The notes beneath the pieces were generated by a model that ran no database searches, was not told where the DNA came from, and was given only the letters and a program-made list of their open reading frames with translations. A stretch of DNA of 64,000 nt from NCBI RefSeq assembly GCF_004348665.1, contig NZ_SMKM01000007.1, forward strand, positions 1-64,000, in the 5' to 3' direction. This stretch comes from Actinomadura sp. GC306. GTDB taxonomy: Bacteria > Actinomycetota > Actinomycetes > Streptosporangiales > Streptosporangiaceae. Numbering within the stretch: position 1 is the first letter of the stretch; the number at the start of each line of letters is the position of its first letter. The position numbers and the translations under genes were made by a program. Positions 42,157 to 50,124 of the stretch are shown here, piece after piece.

Positions 42157-43731
42157 TTAGGCCAGCACGCTCCTGGCCCATTTGTAGTCGGATTTGCCGA
42201 CGGCCGTGCGCTGGACCTCGTCCACCACCGTGAGCTGGCGCGGCAGCTTGTATCCGGCCAGGCGGCCTCTGCAGTGATCGGTGAGTTCCGCGAGCGTGAT
42301 CCCGGCGCCGGGACGGGGCGCGACGACGGCCGCGACGCGCTCCCCGAACCGCTCGTCCGGCAGGCCCACCACGACCGCGTCGTACACGTCCGGGTGGTCC
42401 TTCAGCGCGACCTCGACCTCCTCCGGGTACACCTTCTCCCCGCCCGTGTTGATGACCAGGGAGCCGCGGCCGAGCAGCACGATCGTCCCGTCCTCCTCCA
42501 GCGAGGCGTAGTCGCCGGGAATCGACCAGCGGGTGCCGTCCGGGCCGGTGAAGAACGTCGACGCCGTCTTCTCCGGGTCGTTGTAGTAGCCGAGCGGGAT
42601 GTGGCCGCTGCGGGCGAGCCGGCCGATCTCGCCGGGTGCGACGGGGGTCAGGTCGTCGTCCAGGACGGTGATCCCCGGCTTCATCGCGAACCGGGCCGTG
42701 CCCTCCTTGCCGCCCACGGACGGACCGCACGCGCCCGTCTCCGAGGCGCCGTAGTTGTCGAGGAACATGATGTTCGGCAGGTGGTCGAGCAGCTGCCTTT
42801 TCGCGCCCTCCGTGAGCGGGGCGCCGCCGGACGCGATCGCGAACAGCGAGGACGTGTCGTACTCGCCGCCGGCCAGCGCCTTCGCCACCGGCCGCGCCAT
42901 TACGTCCCCGACGAGCATCAGCACATTCGCCTGCTCTTCGGCGAGCAGCCGCAGCGCCTTGCCGGCGTCGAATGCGCGGTCGGTGTAAAGGACGACTTTG
43001 GCGCCGCTGAACAGCCCCATGAACGCGACCCATTGCCCGGCGCCGTGCATGACGGGCGCGCAGTCGAGCACGGCCATCGGCGGCTGCTCGGCGTTGGCGG
43101 CGATCTCCTCGGGGCTTCCGATCGGGTCGCCGAGGACGTTTCCGCCGCCGAGGGCGCCGAAGAAGATGTCCTCGCAGCGCCATTCGACGCCCTTCGGGTA
43201 ACCGGTCGTGCCGCCCGTGTACATGATGTAGCGGTCGTCGTTGGAGCGCGGCGGGAAATCGTCGTCCGCGGCGGCGCCGGCGAGCGCCTCCTCGTACTCG
43301 ACCGCGCCCGGGATGTCGTCGGACGCCCCGTCCTCCAGCACGACGACGTGCCGCAGTTTCGGCAGCTCGCCGCGGATCTCCTCCGCCTTCGCCAGCAGCG
43401 ACCGCTCGCCGATGAGCGCGACCGAGTCGGAGTCGGCCAGCACGTGCCGCAGCTCGGCCGCGACGTACCGGAAGTTCACCGGGATCGGCACGGCGCGGAT
43501 CTTGTACGCGCCGAGCATCGCCTCGATCCACTCGGCGCGGTTGTGGGCGAGGATCGCGACGTGCTCGCCCGGCCGCACGCCCGCCGCCGCCAGGTGGTGC
43601 CCGACCCTGCTCGCCCGCTCGTTGAGCCGCGCGTACGTGCGCCGTTCGGCGCCCGCGACCAGCGCGGTCCGCTCCGGCCCGGCCGCGGCCAGGATCTCCA
43701 GCAGGTCCGCCGGGTTGTAGCTTCGCACCAT
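42157..43731 (-). CDS. FadD-type acyl-CoA synthetase (FadD19/FadD17-like)
   Basis: A 524-residue adenylate-forming ligase. MYTGGTTGYPKGVEWRCEDI with FFGALGGG resembles the mycobacterial FadD19/17 group, which activates steroid side-chain acids; other motifs are DNYGASETGA, STFFTGPDGTRWSIPGDYA and the catalytic Lys in TAVGKSDYKW. The start ATG 43731 has GAGGA upstream. No other steroid-catabolism genes are near, so the substrate stays open. It is divergent from sigE. Confidence 0.88.
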   Translation of the reverse strand: MVRSYNPADLLEILAAAGPERTALVAGAERRTYARLNERASRVGHHLAAAGVRPGEHVAILAHNRAEWIEAMLGAYKIRAVPIPVNFRYVAAELRHVLADSDSVALIGERSLLAKAEEIRGELPKLRHVVVLEDGASDDIPGAVEYEEALAGAAADDDFPPRSNDDRYIMYTGGTTGYPKGVEWRCEDIFFGALGGGNVLGDPIGSPEEIAANAEQPPMAVLDCAPVMHGAGQWVAFMGLFSGAKVVLYTDRAFDAGKALRLLAEEQANVLMLVGDVMARPVAKALAGGEYDTSSLFAIASGGAPLTEGAKRQLLDHLPNIMFLDNYGASETGACGPSVGGKEGTARFAMKPGITVLDDDLTPVAPGEIGRLARSGHIPLGYYNDPEKTASTFFTGPDGTRWSIPGDYASLEEDGTIVLLGRGSLVINTGGEKVYPEEVEVALKDHPDVYDAVVVGLPDERFGERVAAVVAPRPGAGITLAELTDHCRGRLAGYKLPRQLTVVDEVQRTAVGKSDYKWARSVLA

Positions 43732-43930
43732 GCACGTCCTCACACGTCGGGATGGGTCCGGGCCGGGGACGCTTATTGTAAGGACGTCCAATGATGTCGG
43801 GTGCGGCGGCGTCCCCCGTCCGGCCGCCTGAACCCGCCGCCGGATCCGGCCACCCCGGCGGCCTTACACGGCTCTTATCCGGGTACCGGCATGCTTGGCC
43901 GTAACGATTAAGTATCAGACGGGGGTAGTG

Positions 43931-44476
43931 GTGAGCGCAGGCGCGATGGCGTGGACCCCGCCGAGCTGGGAGGAGATCGTCACCGAGCACTCGGGCAGGG
44001 TGTTCCGGCTGGCGTACCGCCTGACCGGCAACCGGCACGACGCCGAGGACCTGACCCAGGACGTCTTCATCCGGGTCTTCCGCTCGCTGTCCTCCTACAG
44101 CCCCGGCACGTTCGAGGGCTGGCTGCACCGCATCACGACGAACCTGTTCCTCGACCGCGCCCGCCGCAAGCAGCGCATCCGCTTCGACTCCCTCGGCGAC
44201 GACGCCGCCGAGCGCCTGCAGGGCCGCGAGCCGACGCCGCAGCAGGTCTACGACGACCGCCACCTCGACGCCGACATCCAGCAGGCGCTGGACGGCCTGG
44301 CCCCCGAGTACCGCGCGGCCGTCGTCCTGTGCGACATCGAGGGCCTGTCCTACGAGGAGATCGCCGCGACGCTGAACGTCAAGCTCGGCACCGTGCGCTC
44401 CCGTATCCACCGGGGCCGCGCCCAGCTCCGCGCCGAGCTGGAGCACCGCCGGCCCGCCGAGGTGACGCAGGGCTGA
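43931..44476 (+). CDS. sigE: ECF sigma factor of the SigE type
   Basis: A 181-residue ECF sigma factor. Region 2 is [20 protein letters not shown], then [20 protein letters not shown]; region 4 is [20 protein letters not shown], then [17 protein letters not shown]. This is nearly the mycobacterial SigE pattern. GTG 43931 is chosen; GTG 43928 and ATG 43946 are alternatives. In mycobacteria sigE is followed by the zinc anti-sigma gene rseA; here the next gene is a yceI homologue, and no anti-sigma gene lies in the neighbourhood. It responds to envelope stress in relatives. Confidence 0.9.
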   Translation: MSAGAMAWTPPSWEEIVTEHSGRVFRLAYRLTGNRHDAEDLTQDVFIRVFRSLSSYSPGTFEGWLHRITTNLFLDRARRKQRIRFDSLGDDAAERLQGREPTPQQVYDDRHLDADIQQALDGLAPEYRAAVVLCDIEGLSYEEIAATLNVKLGTVRSRIHRGRAQLRAELEHRRPAEVTQG

Positions 44477-44541
44477 CCGTGGGGCCGGCCGTGGGCCGAC
44501 CGCTCCCGCGGTGCCGTTCCCGGGGCGGGAACAAGCCGGGA

Positions 44542-44580
44542 TTGACAAGTGTTTGAACCCTCAACTACTGTTGCAGTAGT
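44542..44580 (+). promoter_or_regulatory. Promoter and operator of the yceI-like gene
   Basis: TTGACA (44542-44547) and TACTGT (44566-44571) are 18 bp apart, a good sigma-70-type promoter. ACTACTG-TTG-CAGTAGT (44564-44580) is a perfect 7-bp inverted repeat covering the -10 and start site, as expected for a repressor operator, perhaps MarR type. The surrounding GTTTGAAC and TTGAAGTTTCAA add symmetry. Confidence 0.7.
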
Positions 44581-44617
44581 CGTTGAAGTTTCAAGCACAT
44601 CTGCCACAGGAGACATC

Positions 44618-45166
44618 ATGAGCATCGCCGCCGTCGCCCCCGAGCTGACCACCGGAACCTGGAACATCGACCCCGGGCACTCCGAGGTCACCTTCGTCAT
44701 CCGCCACCTGATGACCAAGGTGCGCGGCACGTTCACCGAGTTCACCGGCTCGGTGCAGATCGCCGAGGAGCTGAGCGAGTCGACCGCCACGGCGGAGATC
44801 AAGATGGCCTCGCTGGACACCCGCAACCCCGACCGCGACGCCCACGTGCGGACGGCCGACGTCCTCGACGTCGAGAAGTACCCCACCATGACCTTCAACA
44901 CCACGGGCGTGCGCGCCGAGGACGGCGAGTACTACCTGGACGGCGACCTGACCATCAAGGACGTCACCCGCCCCGTGAGCCTCCGGCTGGAGTACAACGG
45001 CGTCGGCGAGGACCCCTGGGGCCAGACCCGCGCCGGGTTCTCCGCCGAGACCACGATCAACCGCAAGGACTGGGGCATCGAGTTCAACATCCCGCTGAAG
45101 GGCGAGAAGGCCCTGCTCAGCGACAAGGTGGACATCCAGCTTGAGGTCCAGGCGGTCCGCGCCTGA
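44618..45166 (+). CDS. YceI-family lipid/isoprenoid-binding protein
   Basis: A 182-residue YceI protein without a signal peptide. Typical motifs are WNIDPGHSEVTFVIRHLMTK, then VRGTFTEFTGSV, NPDRDAHVRTADVLDVEKYP and INRKDWGIEFN. The lipocalin-like barrel binds long polyisoprenoid lipids in characterised members. The start ATG has ACAGGAG upstream. Promoter and palindromic operator lie just before. It follows sigE by 141 bp but has its own promoter. Confidence 0.9.
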   Translation: MSIAAVAPELTTGTWNIDPGHSEVTFVIRHLMTKVRGTFTEFTGSVQIAEELSESTATAEIKMASLDTRNPDRDAHVRTADVLDVEKYPTMTFNTTGVRAEDGEYYLDGDLTIKDVTRPVSLRLEYNGVGEDPWGQTRAGFSAETTINRKDWGIEFNIPLKGEKALLSDKVDIQLEVQAVRA

Positions 45167-45232
45167 CCCGTCCCTCCCCGCTCGCCCGAGGGCCGTCCGC
45201 GTCACCGCGGGCGGCCCTCGCGCATGCCCGGC

Positions 45233-46597
45233 TCAGGTCCCGTCCGGCCGGTCCGCGGCGAGGGGCAGCCGCAGGGCGAAGCGGGCGCCCGGGGCGTGGT
45301 CCTCGATGCGCAGCGTGCCGCCGTGCGCGTGCGCGATCTCGCGGGCGATCGCCAGGCCGAGCCCGGTGCCGCCCGCGCCGCGGCTGCGGGCGGTGTCGAG
45401 GCGGGTGAACCGCTCGAAGACCCGCTCGCGGTCGGCGGGCGCGATGCCGGGGCCGTCGTCGGTGACGGTGAGCAGCGCGTCACCGCCGTCCCGCGACACC
45501 GCGACCGCGACGGCCGACTCGGCGTGCCCCTCGGCGTTGTCGAGGAGGTTGCCCAGCAGCCGGACGAGCTGCATCCGGACGCCGTGCACCGGCACGTCGC
45601 GCTCCAGGTCCAGGGTGACCCGCCAGGTGAACGGATGGCGCCCGGTCTCCGCCTCCGCGAGCGCGGCCAGGTCGAGCCGCTCCTGCACGCTGGTCCCGGT
45701 GGTGCCGAGGCGGGCGAGCAGCAGCAGGTCGGTGACGATCGACTCCAGCCGGTCGGTGTCGCGCAGCGCCGACGCGACGACGGCCCGCAGGTCGTTGTCC
45801 TCCGGGTGCATCGACGCGTCCTCCAGGTTGGCGCGCAGGCCCGCGATGGGCGTGCGCAGCTCGTGGGACGCGTCGGAGGCGAACTGCCGCTGCCGGCCCA
45901 CCGCGCGCTCCAGCCGGTCGAGCGTGGCGTTCGCGGTGCGGGCGAGCTGGGCGATCTCGTCCTCGCCGGACGGCTGCGGCACCCGGCGGCTCAGGTCCGT
46001 GGCGCTGATCTCGGCGAGCTGCGCGCGGATCGCCTCGACCGGGCCGAGGGTGCGGCCGACGACCCGCCAGGTGATCCACGCGGCCATGGCCACCAGGACC
46101 AGGACGATCACGGCGAGCAGCGCCTCCAGCAGCCCGTTCACCAGGTGGGGCGGCAGCGGGGACGCCGCGTACACGACGACGGAGTCCGGCGCGGTCGTCG
46201 CGCGGATCGCCTCGATGACGAAGCACTCGCGGTCCGGCCAGCGGCCCCGGCACTCGGTGAAGTCCTGCACCCGCAGGTTGCTCGGCGGCCAGAGTCTGCT
46301 CACCGGCGGCTCGTCCCGCGCGGCCGGTGTCGCGTTCGTCACACGGCCGCCCGGCTCGACGACCTGGATCCGGACGCGGCCGTCGGTGTCGTCCGGGATG
46401 GGGGCGGGCAGCGTGCCGTCCCGCACGCCGCCGCTGGCGCGCCGCCCCTCGACCTGGGTCTGCTGGAGGATCTCCGACTCGACCGCGCTGCGCACGGCCA
46501 GATCTACGCCCACCGCGGTGATGCCGAAGACGATCGCGGCGATCACCGCGGCGACGAGCGTGTCCCTGGCCCGGATGGACCGTGGGCGCAGGCGCAT
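45233..46597 (-). CDS. Orphan EnvZ/OmpR-type sensor histidine kinase
   Basis: A 454-residue kinase with two membrane helices (VAAVIAAIVFGITAVGVDLA and EALLAVIVLVLVAMAAWITW) around a 130-residue outer domain with two Cys. A HAMP domain follows, then DASHELRTPIAGLRANLE with the phospho-acceptor His and HATPase motifs (LLGNLLDNAEGHAE, DDGPGIAPADRERVFERF, GGTGLGLAIAREIA). The ATG at 46597 has GGGAGGGG upstream. No response regulator is adjacent on its strand; the nearest OmpR-type regulator, at 48350, has its own kinase. Confidence 0.88.
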   Translation of the reverse strand: MRLRPRSIRARDTLVAAVIAAIVFGITAVGVDLAVRSAVESEILQQTQVEGRRASGGVRDGTLPAPIPDDTDGRVRIQVVEPGGRVTNATPAARDEPPVSRLWPPSNLRVQDFTECRGRWPDRECFVIEAIRATTAPDSVVVYAASPLPPHLVNGLLEALLAVIVLVLVAMAAWITWRVVGRTLGPVEAIRAQLAEISATDLSRRVPQPSGEDEIAQLARTANATLDRLERAVGRQRQFASDASHELRTPIAGLRANLEDASMHPEDNDLRAVVASALRDTDRLESIVTDLLLLARLGTTGTSVQERLDLAALAEAETGRHPFTWRVTLDLERDVPVHGVRMQLVRLLGNLLDNAEGHAESAVAVAVSRDGGDALLTVTDDGPGIAPADRERVFERFTRLDTARSRGAGGTGLGLAIAREIAHAHGGTLRIEDHAPGARFALRLPLAADRPDGT

Positions 46598-46753
46598 GGC
46601 CCCTCCCGGTCGGGGGTAACCGGTTTCCGGACGGGCCCCACGCTACCGCTCGGTCACCCCGGGGTGAGCCCCGATTACGGCGCCTGGTTTTCACCTCCCC
46701 TTGCCGGGACATCCCGTTTTATGACGGTTCTCTCGGAGCACAGGGACGGACAC

Positions 46754-48232
46754 ATGGGCAGGGACGTGGCTTCGGTCACCATCAGCGGCGAGGACCGCCG
46801 TCGGTACCGCGACAAGGTGCGCAGGTGCCTCGACGTGCTGGCCCGCATGCTGGGCGAATCCCAGTTCGACTTCGAGCACCCCCACATCGGCTTGGAGATC
46901 GAGCTGAACCTCATCGACGCGATCGGCGATCCGCTGATGCGCAACGCGGACGTGCTCAAGGCCATCGCCGACCCGGCCTGGGCCACCGAGCTCGGCCAGT
47001 TCAACCTGGAGATCAACATCCCGCCCCGGGAGCTCGGCGGCGAGAGCACCGGCGAGCTGGAGGCGGAGGTCCGCGACCACCTGCGGCACGCCGACGAGCG
47101 GGCCCAGGAGGTCGGCGGCCGGCTCGCCATGATCGGCATCCTGCCCACGCTGCGCAAGAGCGACATCGGCGAGGAGACGCTCTCCGCCAACAGCCGCTAC
47201 AAGATGCTGAACGACCAGATCTTCGCCGCCCGCGGCGAGGAGATGCGCATCGCCATCGACGGCCACGAGCCGCTGCACATGCACGCCGACACGATCATCC
47301 CCGAGGCCGCGTGCACCAGCGTCCAGTTCCACCTCCAGGTCAGCCCCGACGAGTTCGGCGCCTACTGGAACGCCGCCCAGGCCATCGCCGGCCCGCAGGT
47401 CGCCATGGGCGCCAACTCCCCCTACCTGTTCGGGCACCGCCTCTTCCACGAGACCCGCATCAGCCTGTTCGAGCAGGCCACCGACACCCGTCCCGACGAG
47501 CTCAAGGCCCAGGGCGTCCGGCCCCGCGTATGGTTCGGCGAGCGCTGGATCACGTCCGTGTTCGACCTGTTCGAGGAGAACACGCGCTACTTCCCGGCGC
47601 TGCTCCCGCTCTGCGAGGACGAGGACCCGCGCGCCGTCCTCGACGAGGGCGGAATCCCCGAGCTGGGCGAACTCACCCTGCACAACGGGACGATCTACCG
47701 CTGGAACCGCCCCATCTACGCCGTCGTGAAAGGCCGCCCCCACCTCCGCGTGGAGAACCGCGTCCTGCCCGCCGGCCCGTCCGTCGCCGACGTCGTCGCG
47801 AACGGCGCCTTCTACTACGGCATCGTCCGCATGCTCGCCGAGGAGGAACGCCCGGTCTGGACCCGCATGTCCTTCGCCACCGCCGAGGAGAACCTGCACC
47901 GCGCGGCCCGCGACGGCCTGGAGTCCACGCTCTACTGGCCGGGCCTGGGCGAGGTCCCCGCGCCCGAGCTCATCCTCCGCAAGCTCCTGCCCCTGGCCCA
48001 CGAGGGCCTCCGGCGCTGGGGCGTCGACCCGTCCCGCCGGGACCGGCTCCTCGGCATCATCGAGCGCCGCTGCGTCACCGGCCGGACCGGTGCCGCCTGG
48101 CAGATCGCCACCGTCGACGCCATCGAGGAGCACGGCACCTCCAGGCAGGAGGCGCTGCGCATGATGATCCGCTCCTACGTGGACAAGATGCAGGACAACG
48201 CCCCCGTCCACACCTGGCCGATCGGCCCCTGA
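46754..48232 (+). CDS. Glutamate-cysteine ligase-family protein (GCS2)
   Basis: About 492 residues from ATG 46754, with AGGGACGG upstream; ATG 46721 is an in-frame alternative. The GCS2 ATP-dependent ligase signature is HIGLEIELNLIDA, FNLEINIPPREL, TSVQFHLQV and VAMGANSPYLFGHRLFHETR. It should join glutamate or a similar acid to an amine with ATP. This actinobacterial branch is not the EgtA of ergothioneine synthesis, and its substrate is not established. The kinase gene on the other side is divergent. Confidence 0.82.
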   Translation: MGRDVASVTISGEDRRRYRDKVRRCLDVLARMLGESQFDFEHPHIGLEIELNLIDAIGDPLMRNADVLKAIADPAWATELGQFNLEINIPPRELGGESTGELEAEVRDHLRHADERAQEVGGRLAMIGILPTLRKSDIGEETLSANSRYKMLNDQIFAARGEEMRIAIDGHEPLHMHADTIIPEAACTSVQFHLQVSPDEFGAYWNAAQAIAGPQVAMGANSPYLFGHRLFHETRISLFEQATDTRPDELKAQGVRPRVWFGERWITSVFDLFEENTRYFPALLPLCEDEDPRAVLDEGGIPELGELTLHNGTIYRWNRPIYAVVKGRPHLRVENRVLPAGPSVADVVANGAFYYGIVRMLAEEERPVWTRMSFATAEENLHRAARDGLESTLYWPGLGEVPAPELILRKLLPLAHEGLRRWGVDPSRRDRLLGIIERRCVTGRTGAAWQIATVDAIEEHGTSRQEALRMMIRSYVDKMQDNAPVHTWPIGP

Positions 48233-48336
48233 CCGCCCGTGGGGTGAGGACGCGGGCGGCGGTGCGCCCGGAGAACCGCTCCGCGAGCTTCACAAGTTCT
48301 CCACAATTCATGCTCGTCGCCTACAAAGCGGACTCC

Positions 48337-48342
48337 TAGAGT
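48337..48342 (+). promoter_or_regulatory. -10 element for a probable leaderless mRNA (OmpR-type regulator)
   Basis: TAGAGT ends 7 nt before the GTG at 48350. No Shine-Dalgarno is visible, so the response-regulator message probably starts at its first codon. Confidence 0.5.
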
Positions 48343-48349
48343 CTGGGGC

Positions 48350-49066
48350 GTGAGCGAGAACGAGACGCGGATCCTCGTGGTCGAGGACGAACCCACGATC
48401 GCGCGGGCCGTGGCCGACCGGCTGGCGGCGGAGGGGTTCGGCGTCGCGACCGCGGCGGACGGGCCCACCGCGGTCGAGCGCGCCCGCGAGTACCGGCCGC
48501 ACCTCATCGTGCTGGACGTGATGCTCCCCGGCTTCGACGGCCTGGAGGTCTGCCGCCGCGTCCAGGCGGAACGGCCCGTCCCGGTGCTGATGCTGACCGC
48601 CCGCGACGACGAGACCGACCTCATCGTCGGCCTCGGCGTCGGCGCCGACGACTACGTGACCAAGCCGTTCAGCATGCGCGAGCTCGTCGCCCGGATCCGC
48701 GCGGTGCTGCGGCGGGCCGACCGGCCCCCGGTCGGCGCCGCCACCGACGCCGCCCTGTCCGGGGCGCCGGTGCGACTGGGCGAACTGGAGGTCGACCACC
48801 GGGCCCGCAGGGTCCGCCGCGGCGGCCGCGAGGTGCACCTCACGCCCACCGAGTTCGACCTGCTCGCCTGCCTCATGCGCAACCAGGGTGCTGTTCTGAC
48901 CCGCGCCGTCCTGCTCGAACAGGTGTGGGACTGGTCCGACGCGTCGTCCGGCACCCGCGTCGTCGACAGCCACGTCAAGGCGCTGCGGCGCAAGCTCGGG
49001 CAGGAACTGATCCGGACCGTCCACGGCGTCGGGTACAGCCTGGAGAGCCTGGAGGGCGCACCGTGA
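48350..49066 (+). CDS. OmpR-family response regulator
   Basis: A 238-residue regulator. ILVVEDEPTIARA is the acidic pocket, LIVLDVMLPGFDG carries the phospho-acceptor Asp, and YVTKPFSMRELVARIRAVL carries the Lys. The winged helix is HLTPTEFDLLACLMRNQGAV, then RVVDSHVKALRRKL and VHGVGYSLE. It starts at GTG 48350. The kinase gene overlaps its stop (GTGA), forming a two-component operon that continues into a membrane-protein gene. Confidence 0.93.
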   Translation: MSENETRILVVEDEPTIARAVADRLAAEGFGVATAADGPTAVERAREYRPHLIVLDVMLPGFDGLEVCRRVQAERPVPVLMLTARDDETDLIVGLGVGADDYVTKPFSMRELVARIRAVLRRADRPPVGAATDAALSGAPVRLGELEVDHRARRVRRGGREVHLTPTEFDLLACLMRNQGAVLTRAVLLEQVWDWSDASSGTRVVDSHVKALRRKLGQELIRTVHGVGYSLESLEGAP

Positions 49067-50124
49067 CGGCCGCCGGGCGCGGGGCCGCCCACCGGCTGTG
49101 GGCGCGGCTGCCCCGCCCGCTGGACCCGCTGCGGTCGATCAAGGTGAAGTTCGGCGTCGTCGTGGTCGTCACCGCGTGCGTCGCCGTCCTGATCGTCCTG
49201 TGGGGGTACCCGCTGGGGTTCCGGGCGCGGGAGACGATGCCGCTCGGCCTGCTCATCGCGGTCGCCGTCATCCAGCTCGTCGCGCACGGCATGACCGCGC
49301 CGCTGCGGGAGATGACGGCGGCGGCGCGGGAGATGGCGCGCGGCGACTACAGCCGCCGGGTGCGGGCCACCTCGCGGGACGAGGTCGGCGAGCTCGCGCA
49401 GGCGTTCAACCGGATGGCCGCCGACCTCGCCGAGGTCGACCGGCAGCGGCGCGAGTTCGTCGCGAACGTCTCGCACGAGCTGCGCACCCCGATCAGCGCG
49501 CTGCGGGCCGTCCTGGAGAACGTCGCGGACGGCGTCACGCCCGCGACGCCCGACGTCCTGGAATCCGCGCTGGACCAGACCGAGCGGCTCGGGCGCCTCG
49601 TCACGCAGCTGCTCGACCTGTCGCGGGTCGAGGCGGGCGCGGCGGCCCTGGACGCCGCCGACATCGACGTGGCCGCGTTCGTCGCCGACGTCACCGCGGA
49701 GGCCGCCGCGAGCCACCCGGACGCGGTGTTCGAGTCCGAAGTCGCGCCCGGCCTGCGCGCCGTCGCCGACCGCGACCGGCTCCACCAGATCGTCGCGAAC
49801 CTGCTCGACAACGCGGCCCGGCACGGCCCGGACGGGCGGCCCGTCACCGTCACCGCGCGGCCCGGCAACGCCCCGGGCGGGCTCGTCATCGAGGTCGCCG
49901 ACGAGGGGCCCGGCATCCCCGCCGAGGAACGCGCCCGCGTCTTCGAGCGCTTCTCCCGCGGCGCGGCGACCGGCCCCCGCGCGGCGGGCGGCGGCACCGG
50001 CCTCGGCCTGGCCATCGCGAGCTGGGCGACCGACCTGCACGGCGGCGACATCACCGTCCTGGACACCCCGACCGGCTGCCGCATCCGCGTCGTCCTCCCA
50101 CCGAACACCGGAGAATCCGCATGA
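49063..50124 (+). CDS. Sensor histidine kinase, partner of the OmpR-type regulator
   Basis: A 353-residue kinase. It has two membrane helices with almost no loop between them (FGVVVVVTACVAVLIVLWGY and TMPLGLLIAVAVIQLVAHGM), so the sensor is intramembrane. HAMP, FVANVSHELRTPISALRAVL and HATPase motifs (ANLLDNAARHGPDG, DEGPGIPAEERARVFERFSR, GGTGLGLAIASW) follow. GTG start at 49063. ATGA overlap joins it to the multi-spanning membrane protein downstream, which may be a co-sensor or target. Confidence 0.92.
   Translation: MTAAGRGAAHRLWARLPRPLDPLRSIKVKFGVVVVVTACVAVLIVLWGYPLGFRARETMPLGLLIAVAVIQLVAHGMTAPLREMTAAAREMARGDYSRRVRATSRDEVGELAQAFNRMAADLAEVDRQRREFVANVSHELRTPISALRAVLENVADGVTPATPDVLESALDQTERLGRLVTQLLDLSRVEAGAAALDAADIDVAAFVADVTAEAAASHPDAVFESEVAPGLRAVADRDRLHQIVANLLDNAARHGPDGRPVTVTARPGNAPGGLVIEVADEGPGIPAEERARVFERFSRGAATGPRAAGGGTGLGLAIASWATDLHGGDITVLDTPTGCRIRVVLPPNTGESA

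Noticed and set aside
45233-49066. Pairing the reverse-strand kinase at 45.2-46.6 kb with the response regulator at 48.35 kb
   Set aside because: They are on opposite strands with a ligase gene between, and the regulator has its own overlapping kinase gene.
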